From NCBI GenBank assembly GCA_964563755.1, contig CAZLYC010000001.1:62001-126000 (forward strand): a DNA stretch of 64,000 nucleotides. The letters are read 5' to 3'. A model generated the notes under the pieces. The model was not told the origin of the DNA. It did not search any database and saw nothing but the letters and a program-made list of their open reading frames with translations. The stretch's first letter is position 1. Each line of letters starts with the position of its first letter. Below, piece after piece: positions 42,809 through 54,400 of the stretch. The position numbers were made by a program, and so were the translations under genes. This DNA is from JABMQF01 sp964563755. GTDB taxonomy: Archaea; Nanobdellota; Nanobdellia; Woesearchaeales; UBA11576.

Positions 42809-44257
42809 ATGAAAAATCTGCTTAAAAGGCTAGAATTAGACATAGAAGAGGTTATACTGGCAATCCTTATCCTCATAGAAGTTTTCGACTTCTTCACGCT
42901 TGTCCCGCCAATCATTGAACTGGCTGAAAAAGCATTTGCCATATTTGGTGTCGCATACCTTTTCTACAAAGCGAGCATAACACGAATAACTTTCGGCAAG
43001 CACGAAAAAAAGATTGATTGCGCAATAATACTTGCTTATCTGGCACTTTCAGCCAAAACAGTGATAGGTTTCCTAATCAGCGCAAGTGAAGAAAAGACAA
43101 GCCTTTCCACAGCCTACTCTGTCATATTACAAAATGCAGATTCGATAGAGAAAATCTGTTTCTTCCTTGGAAGCATAATACTACTCCTTGTTTCAGCATA
43201 CCTAATCAAAGAAAAAATAAGCAGACCATCTATAATGAATATCATACATGAAGACAAGATAGCCAAAAACATTCCACAGAAAATCCTAAGATTCGTGAGC
43301 AATTATGTTGTACTGATTGCCATATTCGTTGTTGTGTTCACGTTCGTATTCGAATGGCTTGCGATGACAATAGACGCACCGGTGCTTGTAATAATCCTGT
43401 TCTTCTATCTTTTTGTCATAGTCAAGCGCGGCAAGAACATGAACACAGAATCATTCCTTAAGAAAGTCAGCGACTCAAGCGAAGAATTCTACGGAAAATT
43501 CATATCACTTTTCCATGCCAAAAAGACAATAACCCTCGCAATAACCGGCCTTCTCGTGCTGCATCTCCTCGTCGAGATAGGAAACTTCGTGATACCTTAC
43601 ACCACTGGCCTTATGTACAGCTGGTACTTTAGCCAGCTTGGAGCTGGACACGAACCATTGTCATCTCTTGTGATAAACGATTTTAATCTGGCGCAGACAA
43701 TCTCTGCGCAGTTTGGCGTGATGCTGATATACCTCATGAATGTCCTCGCCATACTTGCACTTTTCTTCGGACCAGCATATGCCTGGACGCAGATATACCT
43801 CAAAAAAAGAATCAAACTTCCTAACTTGTTGTGGGTATTCTTCGGAAGCCTTGCTGTTTTTATCATGATGCCCGTATTCAGTATATCAGAACTTAGGTCT
43901 CCAGCACTTATCGGAGTAGACATAACGACACAGCAGATACCCTTCATTGAAAATATGGCCCTAGTTCTTGTCACCTCCGCGCTTGTCATGGGAATATTCT
44001 ACATACTAGGAAGAAAGAACCTACGCAGCACGACAAAAGTCGCATTCTTCACCGTATTCTTTTATTTCGGTATCTATCTTTACAAATTCTTCTTCAGCCT
44101 CGCGAAGAACTATATTAGCACGATAACACTGCTCGGAAAGAACGGCCAATACTTCATAGCTTTACAGCTATTGCTGTTCTTCACAATAATAATACTGTTT
44201 TATTCTGGCGGATACATCATGTTCCTGTATGAGACGTACGTCAAACAAAAGATTTAA
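42809..44257 (+). CDS. polytopic membrane protein of unknown function
   Basis: 482 residues with about ten to twelve hydrophobic helices in two blocks (about 15-200 and 245-480), separated by a polar loop. No transporter motif, catalytic pattern or TadC-like signature is visible. GAGGT precedes the ATG. It is followed 28 nt later by a small membrane protein, and the pair stands between two surface-protein operons on the other strand, which suggests a role in export or anchoring of those proteins (inference). Confidence 0.75.
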   Translation: MKNLLKRLELDIEEVILAILILIEVFDFFTLVPPIIELAEKAFAIFGVAYLFYKASITRITFGKHEKKIDCAIILAYLALSAKTVIGFLISASEEKTSLSTAYSVILQNADSIEKICFFLGSIILLLVSAYLIKEKISRPSIMNIIHEDKIAKNIPQKILRFVSNYVVLIAIFVVVFTFVFEWLAMTIDAPVLVIILFFYLFVIVKRGKNMNTESFLKKVSDSSEEFYGKFISLFHAKKTITLAITGLLVLHLLVEIGNFVIPYTTGLMYSWYFSQLGAGHEPLSSLVINDFNLAQTISAQFGVMLIYLMNVLAILALFFGPAYAWTQIYLKKRIKLPNLLWVFFGSLAVFIMMPVFSISELRSPALIGVDITTQQIPFIENMALVLVTSALVMGIFYILGRKNLRSTTKVAFFTVFFYFGIYLYKFFFSLAKNYISTITLLGKNGQYFIALQLLLFFTIIILFYSGGYIMFLYETYVKQKI

Positions 44258-44285
44258 ATCAAAAAGAACTAACTGGTGAAAAAAA

Positions 44286-44624
44286 ATGGTGAACGCATTC
44301 AAGCGCATGATAGGACGACTGAATTTCTTCGAGAAGATGCTGCTTCTCGCAGGAGTCGCAGTCACAATAGTTGGATTCTTCTACATAAACAGGATATACA
44401 CCGGCGAAGGACATATGAGCTGGGCACTACTTCAGGCAGCGTTCCTGTGGCTATTGCTGCTATTCATGATAATACTGACAGACAGCAACGAATCCATAAA
44501 GGAAGAACTCAAAGAAGTGATAAAGCAGCACATGGAAGAGACAAAAGTCCTTAAACAGATATCAAGAGAACAGCTTGCTGAGCTAAAAGTCATAAAACAA
44601 TGCCTGTCTAAGAAAAATAAGTAA
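44286..44624 (+). CDS. small membrane protein with C-terminal coiled coil
   Basis: 112 residues: two hydrophobic helices (about 17-34 and 43-62), then a highly charged helix rich in E/K that should form a coiled coil in the cytoplasm (about 65-112). GGTGA lies before the ATG. Likely a partner of the polytopic protein just upstream. Confidence 0.78.
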   Translation: MVNAFKRMIGRLNFFEKMLLLAGVAVTIVGFFYINRIYTGEGHMSWALLQAAFLWLLLLFMIILTDSNESIKEELKEVIKQHMEETKVLKQISREQLAELKVIKQCLSKKNK

Positions 44625-44655
44625 ATAGCTAGCGCAGAGCCATAACTTACTTCAA

Positions 44656-46329
44656 TCATTGCTTCTTTCTATGGACGGCATCTGCAATAACCACGAACAC
44701 AAGACCCAATATTGGGATTATCAACAAGGGAATGGCCTTCAAGAACCAGGGCTGCTTGATTTCCTGTATGTCTTCTGCTATCGCCATCGATGCTGTCTTT
44801 TCTGCTGCTCCCTCTATTTCGCCTTCCACCTCATAGCTTAGGTCAACTGTATTCTTCAGCTCTGCGAAATGCCATGCAACAAGAGGGTCTTCCTGAATCA
44901 CCTCTGGCGTGACCTTGAACACTATTCTGCTCGCAGATTGCGCCACTGATTTTGGAATGTATTCAAAGATTGTCACGTTGCGCAACAGTTTTGGCGTAGA
45001 GAACCTTAAAGTTATCTTTGTCTTTCCATTTGAAACGGATGAGAATTTGCTTGTTTTCAATACCTGCTTTGTCTTCTTCTGAAGCTCAGTATAGCGATTC
45101 AAATCATACTTACCTCGACCTTTCTTTAGGTCCAGGAACTGCTTCAATGCAAGCTCTTCCTTGCTTTGCTCTGTTTTTTTGTTGCAATCCTCATCCACAG
45201 ACCCATCACAATCATCATCGACGTTGTTGCCGCAGAACTCAGTCACGGGCAAAGTCGCTGTACACTCGACCCATGCACCATTGACACAGCGTTCCTTACC
45301 AAGCATGCAAACACCGACAGAAGAAGTCCCGCACTCCCTGGACAGCTCTTCATCAATTACCCCATCACAATCATCATCAATCCTGTTGCAGGACTCAATT
45401 GCATCTGTGTGAACCGAGACATCATTATCATCACAATCCGCGCCTTTCGCGCAATCCTCACCATAACCGTCGCCGTCCCTATCTTTACATGATACGACTT
45501 TGAACTCTGCAGCAGGTTTCTCTTCCTGCTCTTGTTGTTCTGCCACAGCTTCCTGTTGCTCAGCCACACTAAAAGACACGCAACCCTCGTCAACTTCAGA
45601 ATCACAATCATCATCTAAGTCATTATTGCAGATTTCATCTTTGGGAACTAAAGCTCCTGAACACGAAGACCAAGCACCATTGATGCAAGACTGCTTACCT
45701 AAGCTGCATGCTCCGACATCTGTACCGCAATCCTGTTCCTCTCCAGATCTACAGGCACAGCCTTCATCTACGACACCATCACAATTGTCGTCTAAACCAT
45801 TGCAGGATTCTGTCTTGGGGGTTATTGCGTTGCAGCCAGACCATACCCCTATTGAGCAAGTCTCTGTTCCCATTCTACATATACCAAGATTCGAAGTGCC
45901 ACATTCCCTTGAAATGTCCTCATCTATAGAATAATCACAATCATCATCAATCATATTACAAGTTTCCTGCATTGCTGGATTGACTTTAGCTGAAAAATCA
46001 TTGCAGTCCCTTGACCGAGGATATCCGTCATTGTCCTCATCCACGCAATTGTCGTTAGGAGAACAATCAGAATCCCTGCAATCTGCCAAGCCATCGCAAT
46101 CATCATCTGTACCGTCACTGCATGACTGCTCAATATCAAGAACAGAACAGGCGTACCAATCGCTGCAGCCGCCATCACATAAAGTGTAACGTGTCTGTGT
46201 GCCACCACAACCACATTGCCTTGTCACTGGCTCGCACTTCGGAGAATAATCACACAGCTGAGCAAGAGAAATAGAAGAAAATACTATTGAAAATAGAAAT
46301 AATGACAGTAAAAACACACCTCTTTTCAT
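44656..46329 (-). CDS. MopE-like Cys/Asp-rich surface protein with C-terminal anchor
   Basis: 557 residues from the ATG at 46329. A signal peptide is followed by about five repeats of the MopE type (DxDxDG...DCND...E.CN.IDDDCDG.IDE), alternating with a module CGTS.G.C..G...C..G.W..C. Then come a small beta domain (about 400-520) and a C-terminal membrane helix with a basic stop. MopE-like motifs bind copper in methanotroph MopE, but in most proteins they probably bind calcium. It is the last gene of the second surface operon. Confidence 0.85.
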   Translation of the reverse strand: MKRGVFLLSLFLFSIVFSSISLAQLCDYSPKCEPVTRQCGCGGTQTRYTLCDGGCSDWYACSVLDIEQSCSDGTDDDCDGLADCRDSDCSPNDNCVDEDNDGYPRSRDCNDFSAKVNPAMQETCNMIDDDCDYSIDEDISRECGTSNLGICRMGTETCSIGVWSGCNAITPKTESCNGLDDNCDGVVDEGCACRSGEEQDCGTDVGACSLGKQSCINGAWSSCSGALVPKDEICNNDLDDDCDSEVDEGCVSFSVAEQQEAVAEQQEQEEKPAAEFKVVSCKDRDGDGYGEDCAKGADCDDNDVSVHTDAIESCNRIDDDCDGVIDEELSRECGTSSVGVCMLGKERCVNGAWVECTATLPVTEFCGNNVDDDCDGSVDEDCNKKTEQSKEELALKQFLDLKKGRGKYDLNRYTELQKKTKQVLKTSKFSSVSNGKTKITLRFSTPKLLRNVTIFEYIPKSVAQSASRIVFKVTPEVIQEDPLVAWHFAELKNTVDLSYEVEGEIEGAAEKTASMAIAEDIQEIKQPWFLKAIPLLIIPILGLVFVVIADAVHRKKQ

Positions 46330-46373
46330 GAGAATATTCAAGATAAGCGAGACTTATAAATCTTATGCGAAAA

Positions 46374-47945
46374 TCAGCCGACAATCCAATTGTCCAAGTT
46401 ATTATGACCGAATCCTACAGAATACCAACAACCGTTATAATCAACAATTCCATCTTCTCCAGGACAATTTTCAAAAGCATCTGATAAACCGTCCCCATCT
46501 ACATCTTTGAAATCGTCAACCTTACCGTTACAGTTATCATCGATCCCATTGTCAGAATCAAAAGATGAAGGGCTTATTGAAGACGCAGAATCCGGAGAAC
46601 AACCAAGAAATTGTTCCGAACCAGTATCGCAACAATCGGCTCCATTGTAATTTAATGCAGCATAATGATCGTTATCTCTGTCCATGAACCCGCAATCGGC
46701 TCTATCTAAGAAATCAATAATGTTGTCACAATCATTGTCTACTCCATCCATGCAACCTTGCTCTGAAAAAACACCTGTAGAAAAATTCTCTGAAAAAATG
46801 TCTGGAATCGGATCAACTATGCGAATTGAAGATTTATCTACTTCCTGACTTTGAGGTTCACCACCATCTACCGGAAACCAGACATAACAATTTTGTAAAT
46901 ATGGACAATATTCACAAGGTTCTCCTAAGTTATTGTTTCCGGCACCAGCATAGCATCCTTGATATTGTGGACTCTCATAATTCCAACAGTCTACCCTGCC
47001 ATATTGACAATGTTGTTCTTCAAATACTGCACCGGGCCTGTTCGCGTCATCATCATCACAATCAGCAACATAATTATTAGGAGATTTGACTGAACAGTCA
47101 GCAAAAGCACATAAGTTATTTGAAACAGATAAAGCCCGTTCCAACTTGTATAAGTAACCGTCATAATCAAGGTCATCATCCGGTGTTGAACTTTGACCAT
47201 CCTCATTTATCTGATTATATGGTATCTCTGAGACATCAGGGTTGATTGCGGCGTTATTGTCATTTGTATCCCACTTGGTCTGATCTGAATTGCAAGCTTT
47301 CTCTGTGATGTTAAACCATCCATCGTGATCCTTATCAGTTCCTTTATAGTCAAAACCATCACAATCCTCATCTATGTTGTTACATGGCAAATCCCTCGCC
47401 CCTTTATGAAATGAAGGATTATTATCATCACAATCATATTTTTCATTAATTGAAGAGACTAATGAAATATACCCGTCATTATCTAAATCATATTGAATAC
47501 AGTTTCCTTCTGAATTCAATACATACTTACCAGTATATCTTGGTATTGACCCTTCACCAACATATACCCCTACAGTCCTTACTCCTGATCCGTCACTTAT
47601 TGTTCCGGCAGCATAATTCTCTCCGTCCTGTTTATATGCATGTTGACCGCTTGAGCATGCAACACCCCTGCTTATCTGTCTCAGAATCTCATCATCATTA
47701 TATGGTTCACATGAACCGTGTAGCGATTGCTCCCAAGCAAGAGTTCCTTCCCTTCCACCTATACAGACGGAACCTGATTTGAGTGTCCCTCCGCTTGTCC
47801 AGAATACGTTACCGTCATGCATCATACAGTATGTCCAACCGCTCACATAAAACTCGTAACAGCTCAATGCCTGAGCAGCATACGCGCCCGTCAAAATAAA
47901 TGATACTAGAAGCGAAATCAATACTGATTTATTTTGATGCCTCAT
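46374..47945 (-). CDS. secreted MopE-like Cys/Asp-rich protein
   Basis: 523 residues with a signal peptide (about 1-26). The mature part carries several DxDxDG loops and the MopE pattern (YDCDDNNPSFHKGA, CNNIDEDCDG, DNDCDNIIDF, DDNCNGKVDD). No C-terminal anchor. Its C-terminal 120 residues resemble the end of the 317-residue protein at 50473 (GADCCD...; DxDxDG..D.FE.C; VDxxGCWYS), so they are paralogues. The ATG overlaps the upstream stop. Confidence 0.83.
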   Translation of the reverse strand: MRHQNKSVLISLLVSFILTGAYAAQALSCYEFYVSGWTYCMMHDGNVFWTSGGTLKSGSVCIGGREGTLAWEQSLHGSCEPYNDDEILRQISRGVACSSGQHAYKQDGENYAAGTISDGSGVRTVGVYVGEGSIPRYTGKYVLNSEGNCIQYDLDNDGYISLVSSINEKYDCDDNNPSFHKGARDLPCNNIDEDCDGFDYKGTDKDHDGWFNITEKACNSDQTKWDTNDNNAAINPDVSEIPYNQINEDGQSSTPDDDLDYDGYLYKLERALSVSNNLCAFADCSVKSPNNYVADCDDDDANRPGAVFEEQHCQYGRVDCWNYESPQYQGCYAGAGNNNLGEPCEYCPYLQNCYVWFPVDGGEPQSQEVDKSSIRIVDPIPDIFSENFSTGVFSEQGCMDGVDNDCDNIIDFLDRADCGFMDRDNDHYAALNYNGADCCDTGSEQFLGCSPDSASSISPSSFDSDNGIDDNCNGKVDDFKDVDGDGLSDAFENCPGEDGIVDYNGCWYSVGFGHNNLDNWIVG

Positions 47946-50476
47946 ACCAACACGCCGATATTCTTAATCTTTGAGTAAGCCACACCATCTTTTTCTGTGC
48001 CGGTCACGGTTATATCTACTTTAATCGGATTCCCAGTGTAACTTAAATAGTCGTGATATGCTATGAAACGGTTATACTCTTCAGAGAAAGTGAATGGCAC
48101 TTCAAGTTTGTCTGTTGTTGCGCTCTCTATCACGCCATCTCCCCAATTAACAGATATAGTATAATCCTTGTTACCGCCAAATATTGTGAAGTTGAAACTT
48201 ATATTCTTTGTGCCTTCCTGTTCCGGCAATTGATATTCATCTATTGAAACTTCAGGGGCATCTCCTATGGTGATTATTTTGTCTGCGGAGCACTTTATCT
48301 TAAAATCATCATTCATAATACAAAGTCTTACTGTGTAATCTCCTTTCTCAGTATAGCTGTGCATAGTAGACACATTAAATGAAGAGCTTGCATTAATTCC
48401 ATCACCGAAATTCCAAGTCCTAGCTATCCAGTTTTCTCCTGGCTGAGCACTGCTTGATAGTGAGAAGTTAATCAAAGCTCCTGCGACAGTATTCTCAGGT
48501 TCCCTTGTAAATAATGGTTCTTGTGGAATGCTCCCTGGTAAATCGTATGCTTCCTGCGTCCTTATTTTTGCAGTTATATCATTCCAGAAGGTATCTGGAC
48601 TGTCAGGAAGCCAAATCCTTACTGCGCGTAGATCCTCAGATGGAAGCTCAAATAATGGCTCCTCTACATATATTGAATGCATCCAAGAATTTTCGCTAGT
48701 TATTACTGGCGTACAGCGAATGAGGTCGTTACTTGAAATCTGCGCCCGTATATCCCAATAATTATGATTATAGAAGAAACTGCAAATGTCCACCGCATAG
48801 TTTGTGTATTCTGCATTTATGAATGTCATATAATGAATCTTTCTAGCTCCGGGTTCTCCAGTAGTATAACCTCTTGTTTCACGTATTGCTTTTATCTCCC
48901 TGTGCAAACCATTTGGACCCTCTGGATTAAAGTTGATGTAAAGCTTGTCAAATGATCCTGCGTTCTGGATGAAACTCAGCTCTTCCTTGTCGAGCGATGC
49001 AGGTCTGGCAAGACCAGATATCCCAAGAAGATGTGACAGCATATCTTTTAATTTTTCGAACATATCTGCTAAGAAAGTCTTTGTTGTTGGCTTGAATGGA
49101 ACTTTTTGCGTGGAGGGTGTCGTTGTTTTTGTAAAAATCACTGTTTTTAGTTTACTGTTATAGTAGACGTCCTCTTTATCGCACATGTTGTAAAGACCAT
49201 ACTTTTCGGCAGGAATGTCCATTGCACTGTCACAATACGTTTTTTTGTCCGGTCCTTTAATCATCTCTATGAAAGATTTTTTCTTTTTGAAATCTTGTGA
49301 CTCGCCAATAGGGCAATTATTCTCATCGCATTGGGATGGGTCTATAACACAAGCCCAATCACCAGAACAACTGCCGTCAAAACTCTCGTTTATATCCAAG
49401 CCGTTCAACGAAACCCCAACTACAACTTGACCATTCAGCTCCATAACACAGAACTCATTAATAACATCAGAAGCGATAATATCTTTTACATTATCTCCAA
49501 AATAATCCCTGAATTGAGAAAAAGATGAATCTGGATTCAGAGCCAGATTATACTTGTCGCAGAAGATTGTGTATGTATCTTCAGGGGTCACCATGTCAAT
49601 CATCTGCAATGCGATTTCCTTTGTCAGCGTCGTCCAATTTCCATTGAAACAATAATAATATTCGTCTTTCTCAGTTTCACCCGGCATTTTATAAGGCCAA
49701 ACGCTTTCATTCTTAACACATGCTTTTAATGCGTCATCACTTCCACCCAGGAAACACTGACTCTCATCAGGACAGAAACCGGCACCATCAAAAAGAGGCG
49801 TTTTCTTTATTGATGAATACTTCCAAGAACCATTTATGCAACGGAAACCTCCCGGAGCATCTAGCATACCCAAAGCATCACGGGAAATATACGGATTATC
49901 AAAACCAAGAGGCAACATAGATGTATTTTGCTCATAAAATTTGCTATGAACGCAACTAGGGTGTGATGGTAAAACGTCTCCTGTCCAACAGAAATCTTCT
50001 GGGCAGCACCCGACATCATACTTGAAATCGTTGAATGGAACCAACTCTTTTGACTTCGTGAATTGAACTGCATCAAGATAGTACTCAACTGCTCCGTTGC
50101 CAGAAAAACGCAACAAAATATTCGATGCTGATCCATCGCCAGGAATATCCAAACTTGCAGAATATTGCGTCCAAGTGGTTGACTTCAAATCGCTTGAAGT
50201 GTGCAAATTTCCTGATGGTCCATCCACTAAAACCTTGAAACTCGTACCTGGTTTTGAAACTTTATACATGAATCCTAACACATATTTGCCCCCTGAAGGA
50301 ACGTCTTCCGCGCCATACGTGATTCTTCCACCATCAGAAGCGTTTACAAAAAGGCTTTTGCTGCCTTGAGGAGTGGTACCATCAATAACTATTTTTGCTG
50401 TGACCGCTAGAACCGATGAAGACAACACTAAAAATAAGAGGATGCACAGAACATTCACTAAAATTTGTTTTTTCAT
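47942..50476 (-). CDS. secreted protein with PKD domain
   Basis: 844 residues from the ATG at 50476, which overlaps the upstream stop (ATGA). Signal peptide, a carbohydrate-binding-like beta sandwich (about 25-140), a Cys-rich central region, and a C-terminal PKD domain (about 660-740) with the ARTWNFGDG and SYTEKGDYTVRLC signatures, then another beta module. PKD and jelly-roll modules are typical of adhesins and S-layer-associated proteins. No catalytic motif was found. Confidence 0.82.
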   Translation of the reverse strand: MKKQILVNVLCILLFLVLSSSVLAVTAKIVIDGTTPQGSKSLFVNASDGGRITYGAEDVPSGGKYVLGFMYKVSKPGTSFKVLVDGPSGNLHTSSDLKSTTWTQYSASLDIPGDGSASNILLRFSGNGAVEYYLDAVQFTKSKELVPFNDFKYDVGCCPEDFCWTGDVLPSHPSCVHSKFYEQNTSMLPLGFDNPYISRDALGMLDAPGGFRCINGSWKYSSIKKTPLFDGAGFCPDESQCFLGGSDDALKACVKNESVWPYKMPGETEKDEYYYCFNGNWTTLTKEIALQMIDMVTPEDTYTIFCDKYNLALNPDSSFSQFRDYFGDNVKDIIASDVINEFCVMELNGQVVVGVSLNGLDINESFDGSCSGDWACVIDPSQCDENNCPIGESQDFKKKKSFIEMIKGPDKKTYCDSAMDIPAEKYGLYNMCDKEDVYYNSKLKTVIFTKTTTPSTQKVPFKPTTKTFLADMFEKLKDMLSHLLGISGLARPASLDKEELSFIQNAGSFDKLYINFNPEGPNGLHREIKAIRETRGYTTGEPGARKIHYMTFINAEYTNYAVDICSFFYNHNYWDIRAQISSNDLIRCTPVITSENSWMHSIYVEEPLFELPSEDLRAVRIWLPDSPDTFWNDITAKIRTQEAYDLPGSIPQEPLFTREPENTVAGALINFSLSSSAQPGENWIARTWNFGDGINASSSFNVSTMHSYTEKGDYTVRLCIMNDDFKIKCSADKIITIGDAPEVSIDEYQLPEQEGTKNISFNFTIFGGNKDYTISVNWGDGVIESATTDKLEVPFTFSEEYNRFIAYHDYLSYTGNPIKVDITVTGTEKDGVAYSKIKNIGVLV

Positions 50477-51402
50477 ACTGCATCCCACCCCTTCAAATTG
50501 TGGTTATTAAAAGCAAATTCTGAACTTATCGAGTACCAGCAACCATCAGCATCTACAAGTTCTCTTTGTGTGGTGCTCTGCGATAAGCAGTTTCCTGATT
50601 CAAAAATATCTAATATATTATCTCCATCTAAATCCTTGGTTTCGTCTATGAGTCCATTACAATCATTATCTACTAAATCGTCAGAGTTTTCAATAAAACC
50701 AGTCATTTGTGTTTTTGCGTTCTCTGAACACAACCTAAATTGTAATTTTTCTTCGGTCGATCCTTCATCACAGCAATCTTTTCCTCCGTACTTTAAAGCT
50801 GCTGAACTGTCACCGTCCTTATCCATGAAACTACAATCGGCAGGGTAAGCATCTATCAAACCATCACAGTCAACATCGTGACCTTTGAAACAACCGGGTT
50901 TGTTAAATCTGTTGGTTTCTCTGACAGTTATAGTATTATCCACCTGACAATAAGCAGTATCAACCGTTGCTTTACCATCTATATAGTAAAGGTGCGGAAG
51001 CGCTCCTGGACCATATTGTGTAGACGGACAAGGTAAATTATTGTCTTTTGGAATGACACAAAAACTAATTATTGCTCCCGGATAATACCTGCCCTGACCT
51101 CCCTCACAAGAATCTGCACCATACATCTCAGTGATTGGTAAGCTTGACATAGTATCATCACAATCCCCTACCGTTCTGCTGCATTGCCTATAACCTAAAA
51201 GGGAATATCTTTTATGAAGACTTAAATCATTGAGTTCTTCTAGTTTCAGACAAGTGTGATCGTTATCCAAATCATCATCCCACGTGTTTGGATTTCCATC
51301 ATCATCTATCTGGTTATATGGAATTTCTTCTGCGGCGTTTACACGGTTAACTACCAGGAATACGAATAAAGTCACTGAAACAAATTTCATTAAATTATAC
51401 AT
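50473..51402 (-). CDS. secreted MopE-like protein, paralogue of the 46374 gene
   Basis: About 309 residues; the ATG at 51402 overlaps the end of the upstream gene, and 51390 is an alternative. Signal peptide, then DxDxDG loops with YNQIDDDGNPNTWDDDLDND, GDCDDT, DVDCDGLIDA and DNDCNGLIDE. It ends with the module VDADGCWYS shared with the 46374 protein. No membrane anchor. The acidic loops suggest divalent cation binding. Confidence 0.82.
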   Translation of the reverse strand: MYNLMKFVSVTLFVFLVVNRVNAAEEIPYNQIDDDGNPNTWDDDLDNDHTCLKLEELNDLSLHKRYSLLGYRQCSRTVGDCDDTMSSLPITEMYGADSCEGGQGRYYPGAIISFCVIPKDNNLPCPSTQYGPGALPHLYYIDGKATVDTAYCQVDNTITVRETNRFNKPGCFKGHDVDCDGLIDAYPADCSFMDKDGDSSAALKYGGKDCCDEGSTEEKLQFRLCSENAKTQMTGFIENSDDLVDNDCNGLIDETKDLDGDNILDIFESGNCLSQSTTQRELVDADGCWYSISSEFAFNNHNLKGWDAV

Positions 51403-54400
51403 TTTCAAAACCGCCATTATTAACAAAATTATAGTTTCTCTTTATCGATGTCCTCAATGATGCTTTGACGTGTGTTGAGCCTTCCGGTAAAATTTGTGTT
51501 TCTATGGCTCCTCCTTTTTTTATGATTATGGTATTGTTCTTGGGATACGTCGACAAAGATTCGTCATCCCATCCGTGGTTCTTGCCATCAAGATGATCAC
51601 AGAAATATACCCCCTTTGCCTCGCAAGCCCCGAAATTGTGTTCTGAATCCTGCTTAATCAATTGTGTTCCTGTATTCGTATTCAATAAATTGAAAAGATA
51701 TGGTGCGGCGTTGCAAGTGTAAAAATCACCAGAAGTGTACTGAACCTGAAGCGGAACGTTCTCTGCCTTGAGCATAGCTATTGGAGACATTGAAATGCCC
51801 TGATTACCTATCCTGACGTGCTCGCCATTTATGAATGCTAAATCGTAAACGTCCGGATGAGGGTTACCGACCATTATGCTTGGCGCTAAAGGTAAATCGA
51901 AAACACACGAATAATTGTAACATGAAAGATTCATGTTCTGTTCTGATGAAACTGTGCTCGTATTGAAAATAATTGGCATGACCCGTTCATTGTTCGAAAG
52001 GTATCTTCCGCCCCAACATCCTCCTTGCGTATCGTTAAAAAATTCTTTGAATGATGCGGACCCTCTGACTGTAGCAGACGCATCCTGCCCGTTGTCATCA
52101 CCACAACAACTGTTTCCGGTCCAATGGTATGACGGTATTGAATTGCACACAGTCTTTCCTTTTTGGATACCGTCATTACCTAAAGAAGAGTTGTCAGGAT
52201 CAGAAATCCATGAAGGAGGCCAGTTACCTGTGCAATAATAATTTTCGTCACTAGGATTCAAAACATATTTTGGCCTCAATATTATCTTATCGAGTCCAAT
52301 GACATTGCTGAAATCGTGCACACCATCTATGTTTGCGGAGACTATTGTCTTCCTATTATAAACATCCATAACCTTTGAAACCAAAGCTATGTTCTCGACT
52401 TTGAAGGAAGATTCAGAATATATTTCTGATGTAGGAATGACTACGTGCAGCCATTTTCTCAAAGCAGGCTCACCCACAACATAATCAACAATCCTTCCTT
52501 TAAACTTGAACTGGAAGTTCTTAAACAGGTTCCTTTCTTCGACATCGTTGACTATCTCGGGGTCCGGATTTAAGTGTCCGAGCCATATCTGAAGATCAAA
52601 GTTCGCAGCAAAATATATATCGAATTCCAAAGAGTTATAGCGATTCCAATCTGTGACATTTTCATCAAAACTGGCTTTTGGTAAGTGCAACCAGTATATA
52701 TCCTCATCATCTATGTTCTCTGTAGTTTGGGGGGCTGTCTGAATTCCATATTTTAAAACTAGATTGACATCCCCTCGACCTTGCTGACCTTTGTAATTCG
52801 TGAATTCATGCAAAGTGTGTATAGCTGACCCTTCTCTTCTCCCTTTCCAACCATTATGACAATTTGTCAAGTCGCTACCGCAACACTCTGCGAAAGCACC
52901 GTAACCTGCTATATCATGACACATGAACCTATCCTGGTATACTTTAAAATCAGTCTGACCGACAAAAGCTGAAGGCGGCGAACCTGATGGCGGCAGCGGT
53001 ATGCAGCCAGGAGCGCAATCATTATTAACCGTATTTATTGATGGGTCGCTTCCATCGCAATAATCAGGAGTTCCCGGACTCACAGTCCTGTCATTCTCAT
53101 TGCAATCGTAAGGCTGTCTTGGCACACAATCTAAGTTTGGATTATACAAAAGAGTTCCAAATTCCAAACTCCAATTGCCATCGTAACCATCACCATCCGT
53201 GTCACATGCAGTCACCTTATCAGGTCCTGCTATGACATTTATATCATTATCAAACCCGTCCTCTGGAACAGATTGATCTGCAGCAATACCGCTTCCTGGA
53301 GGGTCTGTGGAAGAACTTGTAGAATCCCACCCTTCTGGCTCTTCGCCTTCTGGCTCTTCAGTAACACCATAACTATCTATGGTCTGAAGACGGGGCGGAA
53401 CAACCTGATATTCTTGCAACAGGGGCCCAGACTGCGGATCCCACTCGTTATCATATGGGTCAAGTGATGCTGAGCTATATAAAGACCCTAAATAATTTGC
53501 ACCTTGACAAACAAACCAGTTGTTACCATTTGAAACTACATCATAAGAAATGTTCCTTCCATCAAGCGGACGTTCTACGGGGAAGATTACAAATGACTTG
53601 CCTGCTTGATTTGCTGCAGCCCAAATAGAACCCCAAGTACCATTGTTGATACACATGAATTTGTGCCGAAAATTGAGATTATTATGACTTATTATCGCAC
53701 CATAATCCTCAGGATCATTACCGCAACACCTGCCTATGCTCTCCTTTGAACCCTGAGAGAATTGGGTTAAAAATTGTGCCGGACCACCGGTGGGTTGAAT
53801 TTTGAATACCTGATCCCCGGTTATTTCTTCTCCGCCCGTTGCCGATCCTTGAATTTGTATGATTCCTTTGAACTCCGGTTGGATCATGAATGGATTGTTG
53901 CTTGGCATGAAAGAAGACGCAAAAGGAATTTCTTTGTCAAGCTCCTCATATCCTATGTTGAAATCAGGATTTCCTGACTCTGTATTGAAAAACCAGTCCC
54001 TACCAAGAGTCTCACCATATGTCGCTACGTAGCAACCTCCTTTACCTGCAACCCCAACAACATTACTAACAGCATTACCATTATTTGCTCCTGTTCCTGG
54101 AGCACCCTCACAGAACTGAGGATTAAGGTCTGAAAAATCTTCGCAACTTGTGTGTCTCAAAAGATTGACACTCATAGATGTCTTGTCTACTGCAGCCACC
54201 ATATTTATGGTCCTAAACTGCGTTACACAATCCTCTACCTTGTCAAAAGGGTAGTTTGTACAGTCGAGCCTCTGATTCCCTCCTTCTAAATAGTTGACCA
54301 TACTGAAAAAATTTTCAGTGCCGTCTATTGGTACGTTGTGACCGCTCTGCAATGCTCCTGTTGCGTATATTTTACATGGAGCAGGTACTGCTGCAAATTC

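Noticed and set aside
42809..44257. TadC/FlaJ-type pilus platform protein
   Set aside because: The number and arrangement of helices do not match, and no characteristic TadC segment was recognised.
45018..45934. Several open frames on the plus strand opposite the MopE-like gene
   Set aside because: They mirror the GAC/GAT-rich repeats on the minus strand; His/Ser-rich translations are an artefact of that composition.
44656..46329. Copper-binding function for the MopE-like proteins
   Set aside because: The motif name comes from one methanotroph protein; the acidic loops here fit calcium at least as well, and no ligand set specific for copper could be confirmed.
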